17,192 nt of DNA from JBBDNV01 sp040877415 (lineage in GTDB: Bacteria; Planctomycetota; Planctomycetia; Pirellulales; PALSA-1355): the NCBI GenBank assembly GCA_040877415.1, contig JBBDNV010000131.1, positions 1-17,192 on the forward strand, read 5' to 3'. Position numbers and translations under genes: made by a program. This document shows positions 1-7,630 of the stretch, one piece after another. Numbering within the stretch: position 1 is the stretch's first letter; each line of letters starts with the position of its first letter. The notes beneath the pieces were generated by a model, which was not told the DNA's origin, did not search any database, and saw only the letters and a program-made list of their open reading frames with translations.

Positions 1-184
1 TGATTCTTTCAAGTCACTGGAAATAGTGTGACAGAATTAGATGCGATTGCCGTGGGTCATACGCCAGGCCTCCCATGCGCGGTTATCGGTTTGCCATCGC
101 AAACCAACTTAACCAACGCTCAATTGGGACGCCCCGGCTTCATACATCTTCACCCAGCGACCGGCCGGATCGAGTGTCCCAGCG
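1..184. other. Intergenic sequence, no gene seen
   Basis: This stretch lies downstream of the cytochrome c assembly gene and runs to the left edge. It is less GC-rich than the rest of the window, particularly in the first 130 bases. The plus-strand open frame that begins here runs antisense into the ccsA gene, has no recognisable domain and turns into Arg/Pro-rich shadow sequence, so I do not call it. A weak imperfect dyad sits at 13-32 (GTCACT / AGTGtGAC). I see no clear terminator for the minus-strand operon. Confidence 0.6.
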
Positions 185-3100
185 TCACGAGTGCGTCGCC
201 CGGTAACTCCACCAGCGCTCTTTCGGCAAGGCCGCCAGCGCGATGGCCGCCAACTGCGTCACGACGAAGACGCCCAGCGTGAACAGCACGCCTTCGGTGA
301 AGCCGTAGGAGTGCAGCCCGACGCCCAGCTCGTTGACGCCAAACCACGACCAGCCGGTAACGATGTTGCCCGAGACCGCCAGCGCCGCCAGCCCGCGCTC
401 CTTGACCAATCCACCCCAGCGGGCATGGAGCACCAGCGCGTTCCAGAGCACGATCATCAGCGCGCCGTTTTCCTTGGGGTCCCAACCCCAGAAGCGTCCC
501 CAGGAATCGTCGGCCCACAGCCCGCCCAGCACGGTGCCGATAAAACTGAAGAACAGCGCGAAGCAGAGCGTGCCGTAGATCATGCGGCCCAGGTCCTTGC
601 CCACCGCGGGCGTGAGGCTGGGCGTCAACACGCCGCGCACAATGTAAAGCAACCCCAACAGCCCGGCGATGAAGGTTGTGGTGTAGCCGAGCGTTTCGCA
701 CACGACGTGGGTCGCCAGCCAGAATTGCGTATCGAGCACGGCCTGCAAGACGCCCAACGTGTCGCCGTCGGAGAGCCCGGCGAGAAAATTGGCGATCAAG
801 AGCGTGGTGAATCCGGCGATTGCCGCGATGACGTTGCCGATGCCCAGCCGATAGACCGTTTCCAGGCCGAGCCCGAGCACGACGCCGCCCCAGCCGATGA
901 ATACCGCCGACGAATAAAGGTTGGTCACCGGCGGCCGGCCGGAAATATAGATCCGCGAGACCAGGGCGCAGGTGTGGAAAACCAAGGCCAGCACGATCAT
1001 CCAGAACGACGCGCGATTCAAGGGCGCGGTCCAGCCAAGCCAGCCGAGCGCCACCAGCACGAACGCCACGACGTACAGCACCAGGGCCCAATAGAACGGT
1101 TCGAACGCATTGAAGAAGGCCTCGAAATTCACCGTCGATTCCACGAAGCCCTGCGGCGGCTTTTCAGCCAGCCAATTCTGATACTTGGCCAGCTCGCTGT
1201 TGAATGTCTTCACGTCCCCCTTGTCGTAGGCCACAATCATCTGCGTCATCGCGACCATGGCCGGATTGGGCTGTTTGCCTTGCACGCGGTCCTTGAGACC
1301 GCCGAACCAGGCCGAGGCGAAGTTATCCCATTCGGTCTGATCGGCCCCCGGCGGAATCACCAGCGGAAGCTGCATCCGCGACAGCACGTCGAGCTGATGC
1401 ACGGCCGCGGTGAGATCTTCCTGCGCATGGTCGGGCCGGAGCTCGGGCGGCTCGAACGACATTTCGAAGCGCTGGATCGTTTGCAGCTTGCGGGCCAGTT
1501 CCAAAAGCTTCTTCTGATAGATCGATAGCTCGGCCGCTTCCAGCTCGGAGGCCTGTTGAACCTGGCGGTCCAGCTCGCGGATTTTTCCGGCGAACTCGTC
1601 GATCGAGTAGCGATATCCCTCGCGGCGCTGTAGGCCCAGCATGTTGAGCACTTCGAGGTTGTCGATGCGGAGCACTTTGTGTTTCCGCGCCACGCCCTCC
1701 GGCTGGGCGACGGTGTCCAGAAACCACTTGATGGCGGGCTGCGTCTGGCCCGATTCGTCCTTGTAAAACTGCTTCCCCGAGAGGTAGCGGAGCGTGTTTC
1801 GCGCCAGCGAATCGATCGGCTTGACGCGGCCTTCGTAAACCACCGGCAAGCGGCCGAATTCGTCGAGTTTCATTTCGCTCGAGGGCATCGGTCTTGGCCA
1901 GGCAGCCGCCACAACGCACACGGCCGCCAGCGCCACCAGCGCGGCGGGGAAATAGCGTTCGAGCGGGTTGCCGCCAACGAGGACGGCCTTTTTTCGCCCC
2001 GCTTGCGGCGTCCGCACGGTCGCCTCTTCATGGCGCCGCCGCAGGAACCGCAAAAGCGTGATCGAAAACTGGGCCAGCATGCCGATCCCCACCAGCATGC
2101 AGGCCACGTAGGGAATCATCCAGCCGGTGTTCGTGACTACTTGCAGCACGGTGCCTTCGCGATCGCCGGCCGGGAAGAAACTTTGCTGGTAAAACGTCTC
2201 GCCGGCGAAACGCAGCGGGTTGTTCATCCAGATCTTCACTTCGCGATCCACGTTACGGCTTTCGTCGATCACCCGCACGTCGGACGAATAGTTCTTGGGC
2301 GTTTGCGTTCCCAGGTACTTGTCGAAGCGGAAATCGATCAACTTGACCGAATAGGGCTTGTAGGTTCGCTTGAACCGCAGCGCGAGGTCGTAGGTCTTGC
2401 CGCCGGCCTCGATTTTCTCGGGCGGCAGGGCGACGCCGACCAGGTAGGTGCCGATTGCTTCGTCGGTCCCTTTCTTTAGCAGCTTGACGTATGCGGCCGT
2501 GGAATCGACGTTGCCGCTGGCGTCGGTTCCGGCGCCGGCCCGGCGCGGCACGGCCACTTTGGTCAGCCCAAAGCCGGCGGTGGCCCGGTTCTTGGCGCCC
2601 GGCGGCGGCGTTTCCAAACTCGAATTCTGCAAATACTGCGCAGTCCGCGCGTCGAACGGCAGCTCCTTGTCTTGGACCAGATCCTTTTCCTTCAACATCC
2701 ACTCGGGCACGACCACGACGTCATCGGTCTGGGGGTGCGACGGGTCGACCACGGCCAGCTCCACCGTGCGGACGTCCTGCACGTAGTCGACCGTTTCGCC
2801 TTCGGTGATCGGCATTTGTCCTTCGGCGTGCAGATGGTGCACGACCAGCTCGTTGGCCATCACCAGCATGATGCCGCCGTGCAACAGCACGATGCCGGCC
2901 CGCTTGCGAAACACCAGCACGCAGCCGGCCAAGAGCACCAGCCCGGCCAGCCCCCCTTTGATCAATTGCCACAGGATGCGCATCGACGAATCGCCCAGCG
3001 TGGCCTGGTCGCCAAACGAGAAGAGGAAAACCAACAGCCCGCCCAGCAGCACCGCGAATCCGACGAGCAGCCAACGCTCGATCTGCCGCGCCGAATCGAG

Positions 3101-3682
3101 CTGCACCAGCGCGTACGCAACGGCGCCCCACAGCACGACCAGCGTCCATTTCATGGCGACCCACAGCGAGGACCATGCCAGCGGCGCCGCGCTTTCGATC
3201 GTGTCCTTGCCCGAGCCGCCCAACACGACGACCCAAGTCAGCAAGGCCCCCAGCGCGATGACGGCCAGCCCGGCGACCAGCCGCGCTCCGCGGGCCTGAA
3301 TCTTGAAGCGCAGCGCATGGGCGGCCAGCAGATTGACGCCCATCGCGGTGCCGATCGACCAGCCGCCGGGAAAATAGAATCCGCCCGGCACGCGCCACGG
3401 TTTTCCGGGGAAAAAGGAGCGGGGAAAGAAAATCTGCAAGTCGATCCAGGCAAACCAGGCGCGGAAGTACTGGCGCATCACTTCCCAGATATCCTGGTTC
3501 ACCTGCGCCAGGGTGCCGGCAAAGATCAGGAAGGTCGCCATGAAAAACAGCGCAACGGTGAGCTTCAGCGAGGCCAGCGGCATCAGAAGCTTGAGGATGA
3601 CCGAGCCGGCCGACAATGTTTTTGCCCGGCTGGCGGCCAACCGCTCGTCGGCTTCTTGAGTACTCAGGGCGTCAGTTGCCAT
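185..3682 (-). CDS. ccsA: ResB-CcsA fusion cytochrome c biogenesis protein (System II haem delivery and ligation)
   Basis: The protein (1165 residues) is a fusion of the two subunits of System II cytochrome c synthase, which moves haem across the membrane and attaches it to CXXCH apocytochromes outside. The N-terminal half is ResB-like: membrane helices begin near residue 30 (SLKLTVALFFMATFLIFAGT), followed by more helices, a large extracytoplasmic domain and another helix near 540. The C-terminal 300 residues are CcsA-like, with the tryptophan-rich haem-handling motif at about 1056-1072 (WADDSWGRFWGWDPKE) and candidate haem-ligand histidines near 992 (ATHVVCE) and 1124 (GLHSYGF). A long soluble segment joins the halves. 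I chose the ATG at 3682, not the in-frame start 16 codons upstream, because GGAG lies six bases before it and the upstream residues are not ResB-like. The start overlaps the end of the upstream lipoprotein gene by 11 bp, which suggests translational coupling. Confidence 0.93.
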   Translation of the reverse strand: MATDALSTQEADERLAASRAKTLSAGSVILKLLMPLASLKLTVALFFMATFLIFAGTLAQVNQDIWEVMRQYFRAWFAWIDLQIFFPRSFFPGKPWRVPGGFYFPGGWSIGTAMGVNLLAAHALRFKIQARGARLVAGLAVIALGALLTWVVVLGGSGKDTIESAAPLAWSSLWVAMKWTLVVLWGAVAYALVQLDSARQIERWLLVGFAVLLGGLLVFLFSFGDQATLGDSSMRILWQLIKGGLAGLVLLAGCVLVFRKRAGIVLLHGGIMLVMANELVVHHLHAEGQMPITEGETVDYVQDVRTVELAVVDPSHPQTDDVVVVPEWMLKEKDLVQDKELPFDARTAQYLQNSSLETPPPGAKNRATAGFGLTKVAVPRRAGAGTDASGNVDSTAAYVKLLKKGTDEAIGTYLVGVALPPEKIEAGGKTYDLALRFKRTYKPYSVKLIDFRFDKYLGTQTPKNYSSDVRVIDESRNVDREVKIWMNNPLRFAGETFYQQSFFPAGDREGTVLQVVTNTGWMIPYVACMLVGIGMLAQFSITLLRFLRRRHEEATVRTPQAGRKKAVLVGGNPLERYFPAALVALAAVCVVAAAWPRPMPSSEMKLDEFGRLPVVYEGRVKPIDSLARNTLRYLSGKQFYKDESGQTQPAIKWFLDTVAQPEGVARKHKVLRIDNLEVLNMLGLQRREGYRYSIDEFAGKIRELDRQVQQASELEAAELSIYQKKLLELARKLQTIQRFEMSFEPPELRPDHAQEDLTAAVHQLDVLSRMQLPLVIPPGADQTEWDNFASAWFGGLKDRVQGKQPNPAMVAMTQMIVAYDKGDVKTFNSELAKYQNWLAEKPPQGFVESTVNFEAFFNAFEPFYWALVLYVVAFVLVALGWLGWTAPLNRASFWMIVLALVFHTCALVSRIYISGRPPVTNLYSSAVFIGWGGVVLGLGLETVYRLGIGNVIAAIAGFTTLLIANFLAGLSDGDTLGVLQAVLDTQFWLATHVVCETLGYTTTFIAGLLGLLYIVRGVLTPSLTPAVGKDLGRMIYGTLCFALFFSFIGTVLGGLWADDSWGRFWGWDPKENGALMIVLWNALVLHARWGGLVKERGLAALAVSGNIVTGWSWFGVNELGVGLHSYGFTEGVLFTLGVFVVTQLAAIALAALPKERWWSYRATHS

Positions 3683-4376
3683 CGCGTGCTCCGGAGAAGA
3701 AGGGCGGCCGGCCCATCGTATCGGCGGCATGGCCCACGATATTCACCAGCGTCGCCGTCGCGCCGTCCAGCTTGATTTCGCTCGATTCGCCCGCGAGCTG
3801 CTCCTTGGCAATCGGCGGCAGGCGCATTTGCCCGCGCCACCGGTTGACGTTCACCAGTAGGTAGTCTTCGTCGTCCGTGCCCGAGTTGGGTAGTGCCGTA
3901 ACCGTCACCTCCAGCGGTTTGTCGCCGCCGGGAATCACCAACGTGGCGTAGCGAATCTGGTTGCCGGGCCGCTCTTGCCAGCCCGCGGGCAGCGTCCAAT
4001 GGGGCTTGCCGTCGGGCGCGAACCGCACCGATTTCAGGAACGCGGTGAAAACTTCCTCGTGCGCGGCGACCGCGTCTTTGGGACCGGTGAGCTTGAAAAA
4101 CCAGCCTTGAGGCACAAGCGGCACAATCGCGCCCAGCGTCCGATCGGTCGGCTCGCCGGTGGGTTGTTCGCCATTGGCGACGGCTGGGCGGTGGGGGTTG
4201 ATCCGCGCGAGCGGTTCGATGGGGGGAGGCTTCCTGACGGTGTAGCGCGTGATTGCGTCGCGCTTTTGGCAGCCGACCAGCATGACCGTTGCCAGAATTC
4301 CCCCGAGCAAGAGGCGGCAACGGAGCCGGCTGGCGTACGTCGCGGCCGGAAGCAGCAACTTGTCGCGTACGAGCAT
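3672..4376 (-). CDS. Small membrane lipoprotein of unknown function, upstream of ccsA
   Basis: The 234-residue product starts with basic residues, then a hydrophobic stretch (residues 22-34) ending in a good lipobox, Leu33-Val-Gly-Cys36, so it should be exported and lipid-anchored at Cys36. The mature part has no catalytic motif that I recognise. It holds a segment resembling a small alpha/beta domain: a GWFFKLTGPKDAV strand-helix, then EEVFTAFLKSVRF, then QIRYATLVIPGGDKPLEVTVTAL and LLVNVNRWRGQM. The C-terminal codons overlap the ccsA start, so the two genes form one operon; an accessory role in cytochrome c assembly is possible but only inferred from position. The ribosome binding site before the start is weak. 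This layout of a conserved lipoprotein before a ResB-CcsA fusion looks planctomycete-like to me. The call as a gene is firm, the function is unknown. Confidence 0.85.
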   Translation of the reverse strand: MLVRDKLLLPAATYASRLRCRLLLGGILATVMLVGCQKRDAITRYTVRKPPPIEPLARINPHRPAVANGEQPTGEPTDRTLGAIVPLVPQGWFFKLTGPKDAVAAHEEVFTAFLKSVRFAPDGKPHWTLPAGWQERPGNQIRYATLVIPGGDKPLEVTVTALPNSGTDDEDYLLVNVNRWRGQMRLPPIAKEQLAGESSEIKLDGATATLVNIVGHAADTMGRPPFFSGARDGN

Positions 4377-4566
4377 GGGACGAACGAACGAGCTTGGCAG
4401 CCGACCATGCCGGCCGCGTGGGACCAGTTCGACTCAGTGGGGAAACCGTTTGTGCTGAAAAACCGAGCACGCAAGGGGGGAAGAAGACGCGAAAACCGAG
4501 GTGCCTCAGGCAGGATTCGAGGCGTGCTTCGGCTCGCCCTTGGGCCGCCAGCTTCCCACTCACCTG

Positions 4567-4596
4567 ATTATAGTCGCCCGGCGGCGAAAAAGTACA
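4567..4596 (-). promoter_or_regulatory. Candidate promoter for the lipoprotein-ccsA operon
   Basis: Read on the minus strand, a perfect -10 hexamer TATAAT occupies 4567-4572. The best -35 match, TGTACT at 4591-4596 with an 18-bp spacer, agrees with TTGACA at only three positions. The site lies beyond the hairpin that ends the preceding gene, in the right direction and about 190 bp before the lipoprotein start. The strength of the -10 box in a GC-rich context is the main support. Confidence 0.4.
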
Positions 4597-4640
4597 TTGC
4601 AGAGGCGCAAGTGAAGGGCGCGTCGATAGTTTCGTTTATT

Positions 4641-4673
4641 GCCGGTGCAAAGCCGCAAGCGGCATTCGCCGGC
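4641..4673 (-). terminator. Nested inverted repeat downstream of the OmpA-type gene
   Basis: The sequence folds as a two-part stem: inner arms GCCGC / GCGGC around an AA loop, and outer arms GCCGGTG / CGCCGGC with one mismatch, separated by short internal loops. It begins 35 bp past the stop of the OmpA-type lipoprotein gene, where a transcript end is expected. There is no run of T after the stem on either strand, so a classical intrinsic terminator is not certain. Confidence 0.4.
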
Positions 4674-4708
4674 GCGTCGGTTCGGATTGCTCGATCCTCT
4701 TGCGCGTG

Positions 4709-5452
4709 CTAACGGTAGAAGCTGCCGGGGGTGTCGGCCCAACCGACCACCGGCGTTTCCGGGCCGAGCACGTAGATTTCCACGCGGCGATTTCGCTGCC
4801 GCGCTTCGGCCGTGTCGTTCGGCGAAATGGGTTGATACTGGCCAAAGCCCGCCACGCCCATGCGAGCTTCGGGTATGCCACTCTTGCGCAGCAAATCGGC
4901 CACGGTCAAGGCCCGGCCGGCGCTTAAGTGCCAGTTGGTGGGATACCGCTCGCGCAGCTCGCGCCCCTTGATGCCCTGCGCGTCGGCGTGGCCGACGACC
5001 ATGAGCTTCAGCTCACGGGCCTCGGGCGAAGAAAAGATTTCGGCGATTTCGTCCAAAATGCGGCTGGCGCCCGGCTTCAGTTCCGCGTCGCCCGAGTCGA
5101 ACAGCACGTCGGTGTCGAGCTTGCTGATGCCGGTCGCCGGATCGTATTCGAGGCTGGGATAGCGCTCGGCCAGATCGGCCAACCGTCCGCTGAGCCCGCC
5201 GGGCATGCGGTTTCCACTCAGGCGGCGCTGGTCAAGCCGGGCCAGATCTTCTTCGGCGCGGATGAGCTGGTCTTCGACGTGCCGCGCATGAATCTTGAGG
5301 TTCTCGATTTCCGCCAGTTGCGCGCGGCCCTGCTCCGAGAGCGCGCGGTTTTGCGATTCGAGCGTGGCGACCTTGCTTGGCGAAGCCTGGCATCCCCACG
5401 CCGAGAGCGCGGCGGTGACGACCAGGCACCAAGCTCGACGGGATTGGGGCAT
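4709..5452 (-). CDS. OmpA/Pal-type peptidoglycan-binding lipoprotein with coiled coil
   Basis: The 247-residue product has a hydrophobic export signal (residues 8-20) ending in Ala-Trp-Gly-Cys21, an imperfect lipobox. A coiled coil follows at about 27-76 (ATLESQNRALSEQ onward). Residues 112-230 form an OmpA C-terminal domain: the strand TDVLFDSGDAELKPGA, the GHAD motif (154-157), a helix with LSAGRALTVADLL (176-188) and the closing AEARQRNRRVEIYV (215-228). In this family the Asp and the NRR-type Arg contact the diaminopimelate of peptidoglycan. The ATG at 5452 is chosen because AAAGGAG lies eight bases upstream; the open frame extends 80 codons further but those residues are shadow of the next gene. 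It probably tethers the outer membrane to the wall. It follows the HTH-acidic-transmembrane gene by 86 bp on the same strand. Confidence 0.9.
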   Translation of the reverse strand: MPQSRRAWCLVVTAALSAWGCQASPSKVATLESQNRALSEQGRAQLAEIENLKIHARHVEDQLIRAEEDLARLDQRRLSGNRMPGGLSGRLADLAERYPSLEYDPATGISKLDTDVLFDSGDAELKPGASRILDEIAEIFSSPEARELKLMVVGHADAQGIKGRELRERYPTNWHLSAGRALTVADLLRKSGIPEARMGVAGFGQYQPISPNDTAEARQRNRRVEIYVLGPETPVVGWADTPGSFYR

Positions 5453-5538
5453 CGATTCGACTCCTTTCGAACGAGCGCGGAACCGATCTTGTTTCGCGCC
5501 GTCGCCTTCCGGGCAGACCACGCGGCCGGGGGCGAACT

Positions 5539-6951
5539 TTACCCTTCGAACCAACTCAAGACCATATCCATCAGGCTGCTGTTGACCGTGTAGGGACCGT
5601 TCCAGCTCCACATGTTGCGCAGCAGGTCGAACATGAACATGCCGATCAGCACCAGCATCACCGAACACAGGGCCAGACTGGTGACGTTCCATCCGCTAAA
5701 GGGCGCTTCGGGCGCGGCCGCCGCTGCCGCGGCAGCAGTCTGCGTCGGCGCGTGCGCCAAAGCGGCTGCTCCCAGCCCTGCGGCGGCGCCCAGTCCTGCC
5801 TCGAGGCCTTCGTCCAGCAATCCGCCGGCGGCTTCTAACGGGCCCGTGCCGGCGGCGTCTTCGAATTCGACGTCCTCGTCCAGCGCGATGACTTGCGAGC
5901 CGCTGTCGGATTCCTCGGCGCCGGCCTCTTCCAGCGGCGTGAGCAGAAAATCGTCGTCCGACTGCTGCTGGGCCGCTGCTGCGCTCGTTTCGGCCTGGCC
6001 CGCTTCGTCCTCGGTCAGCAGCATGTCGTCTTCGCCCAATTCGAGCGACTCGACGGCCGAGCCGCCCAATTCGACGGGCGCCGATTCCAACGACAGGCCG
6101 CTGTCGGCGGGATTCAACAGCGAAATGCCGCTGTCGCCGGTGCGCGACAGGTCGCCGCTGCCACCGCCCAGGACCAAATCGCCGTCCTCGTCGTCGCCCG
6201 TCAGATCGATCGCCGAGCCCCCTTCGGCCGCACCGACCAATTGTTCGTCGTCTTCTTCCGCCTGGCCTGTTGGAAGCACTTGTTGCTCTTCGGCCGAGGC
6301 CTCGCCCAGGGACAATTCGTCTTCGCTGCCGAACGCCAGTCCGGACCCACCCGGCTTGGACATGCCGGAAGCCGACTCCGACTCCGTCGTGGCCTTGCTG
6401 CCGCCCTCGGCGGCGGGCGTCGACGTGATGTCCGCGAATATCTTGGACGAAATGCCGCTGTCGGCGGCACTCGGCAGATCGAGATCGAGCGTATCGAGCT
6501 CGTCGAACAACGGGCTCACGCCCGAGCCGGTCTTCAACACGTCGGAGCCGCCCAAAACGTCCGATCCGGCGCCGGGCTCGGTGGCCAGGGCCGAGTCCAA
6601 ATCCAGATCGCTGTCCTGCTTGGGGGGCGCGATTTGAATGTCGCTTTCCGTGGGATCGCGGCTGGCCGCGCCGCCGATAATCGTGCTCGACGTGCTCTCG
6701 TCCGACTGGCCCAGCTCGACTTCGCTGAGCAGGATCGAATCGGGATCTTCGTCGACTTCCGCAAACTCTCCTTCCTGCTCGGCGGCCTCGCGGTCGGCGA
6801 TCAGTTTTTCGATGTCCTCCGGTCTGAACTTCCAGCTCGCGCCGTCGCGATATCCGTGCACCTTCTGCCGGTCGCGCATTTCGCCCAGCGTCTCGGGCGA
6901 GACGCCCAGCATTTTGGCGGCTTCGTCCAGATCGATGAATTTGCGGGCCAT
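5539..6951 (-). CDS. Membrane-anchored HTH (excisionase/MerR-type) protein with long acidic DSG-rich region
   Basis: The 470-residue product has three parts. Residues 4-54 are a winged-helix domain of the excisionase/MerR type (KFIDLDEAAKMLGVSPETLG, then WKFRPEDIEKLIADRE). Residues 55-415 are low-complexity, rich in Asp, Glu, Ser and Gly, with short repeats: DSGIS (164-168), DSGISLL (273-279), DSGLSLES (283-290), GSDVL (129-133 and 135-139), and DSGSQVIALDED (349-360); a run of alanines ends the region. Residues 423-446 form one hydrophobic helix, followed by a short tail. The topology would leave the HTH domain in the cytoplasm. The GGGGGAG box eight bases upstream supports the ATG at 6951. 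Such one-pass HTH proteins may be membrane-bound regulators, or the HTH may recognise a protein. I do not know a named function. It lies between a secreted-protein gene and the OmpA-type gene, probably in one operon. Confidence 0.85.
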   Translation of the reverse strand: MARKFIDLDEAAKMLGVSPETLGEMRDRQKVHGYRDGASWKFRPEDIEKLIADREAAEQEGEFAEVDEDPDSILLSEVELGQSDESTSSTIIGGAASRDPTESDIQIAPPKQDSDLDLDSALATEPGAGSDVLGGSDVLKTGSGVSPLFDELDTLDLDLPSAADSGISSKIFADITSTPAAEGGSKATTESESASGMSKPGGSGLAFGSEDELSLGEASAEEQQVLPTGQAEEDDEQLVGAAEGGSAIDLTGDDEDGDLVLGGGSGDLSRTGDSGISLLNPADSGLSLESAPVELGGSAVESLELGEDDMLLTEDEAGQAETSAAAAQQQSDDDFLLTPLEEAGAEESDSGSQVIALDEDVEFEDAAGTGPLEAAGGLLDEGLEAGLGAAAGLGAAALAHAPTQTAAAAAAAAPEAPFSGWNVTSLALCSVMLVLIGMFMFDLLRNMWSWNGPYTVNSSLMDMVLSWFEG

Positions 6952-7093
6952 CGGGCTCTCTCCCCCAAGCGAACAGACGCGCCCTCTCGGGCGGTTGTCC
7001 GGTGCGGCACGCCGGCCGATCTTGCGCCGTTGCGCGTCCGGCGGCCGCGTGTTTGTCTGGATTCCCTGGTCCTGGCTCGGGCTCGCGCCAGCG

Positions 7094-7438
7094 TTATTGC
7101 TGCTCGAGGATCGAACGAACCTCGGCGGGCAGCGGACTGGTGCCGTTAAACTCCATCATTTGCAAGTCCCAGTGAATGTTGCGCACCGATTTGAGCGTCA
7201 CTTCGCCCGTCGACAGGTCGATGTGGTAGACGCCCAGCACGCGGGTTTCCGGATCGATCACGGTCACCTGCTGACGCTGCTCGCCAACCACGGTGGCCAG
7301 CGCAATCAGTCCGCCGGCACTGGTCGCGGGGGGCGAGGCGGTCCGCTGGGCGAATCCGACACTCGGCACGAGCGCAGCCACAAACGCCGCAAACACCAGA
7401 CTTGCAAATACACTCGCTCCGACGACCGCAATTCTCAT
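7094..7438 (-). CDS. Small secreted protein of unknown function
   Basis: The 114-residue product begins with a typical export signal: Met-Arg, a hydrophobic core over residues 4-28, and an Ala-Gln end near residue 31 (VGFAQ). The mature part of about 83 residues contains a compact, strand-rich domain (QQVTVIDPETRVLGVYHIDL, then GEVTLKSVRNIHWDLQMMEF), ending in PLPAEVRSILEQQ. I recognise no catalytic residues; the pattern suggests a small beta-rich domain in which a value is checked or bound. The ribosome binding site AAAGGTGA sits five bases before the ATG, and a TACAAT/TTGAAT promoter candidate lies about 50 bp upstream. It is the first of three minus-strand genes, 142 bp ahead of the membrane-anchored HTH gene. 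The gene call is firm; the function is unknown. Confidence 0.82.
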   Translation of the reverse strand: MRIAVVGASVFASLVFAAFVAALVPSVGFAQRTASPPATSAGGLIALATVVGEQRQQVTVIDPETRVLGVYHIDLSTGEVTLKSVRNIHWDLQMMEFNGTSPLPAEVRSILEQQ

Positions 7439-7489
7439 AAGTCACCTTTCAACTTAGGAGCTTCGCGGAAACCGGGGCGACCATTTCCC

Positions 7490-7517
7490 ATTGTAGAAGC
7501 CCCGATTTCCAATTCAA
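7490..7517 (-). promoter_or_regulatory. Promoter candidate for the three-gene envelope cluster
   Basis: Read on the minus strand, TTGAAT (7512-7517) and TACAAT (7490-7495) are separated by 16 bp, matching sigma-70-type boxes at four and five of six positions. Transcription would begin near 7483, about 45 bases before the ATG at 7438 with its AAAGGTGA ribosome binding site. The position, direction and local AT-richness agree. Confidence 0.5.
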
Positions 7518-7630
7518 CCTAAATCCGCTTGCCGCGTAGCCGGGTGCGACGCCGTAGCGCATTGTGCGACAAGCACATGCGCTTCAAGCCGAGGGGCAGG
7601 CGATTTGTGCGTTTCCGCGTGAAAAACCAA

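Larger units (their letters stand above)
4377..4708. other. Intergenic region upstream of the lipoprotein-ccsA operon
   Basis: These 332 bases lie between two minus-strand genes. I see no convincing coding frame; the open frames here are Arg/Pro-rich extensions of antisense shadows. The region holds a strong nested hairpin (4641-4673), 35 bp beyond the OmpA-type gene, and a perfect TATAAT on the minus strand (4567-4572) that could start the lipoprotein-ccsA transcript with a leader of roughly 185 nt. Confidence 0.6.

Noticed and set aside
13..32. Imperfect dyad GTCACT / AGTGtGAC as ccsA terminator
   Set aside because: The stem is short and bulged, 150 bp from the stop codon, and no T run follows on the minus strand.
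28..282. Plus-strand open frame of 84 codons at the left edge
   Set aside because: It runs antisense into the ccsA gene, becomes Arg/Pro-rich and has no domain or ribosome binding site.
2672..3775. Plus-strand open frame of 367 codons, Gln/His-rich
   Set aside because: It is the antisense shadow of the ccsA gene; composition (QHDD, GQPG repeats) is typical of high-GC shadow frames.
5893..7149. Plus-strand open frame of 418 codons
   Set aside because: It lies antisense to the HTH-acidic gene; the minus-strand frame has a domain, ribosome binding site and membrane helix, this one has none.
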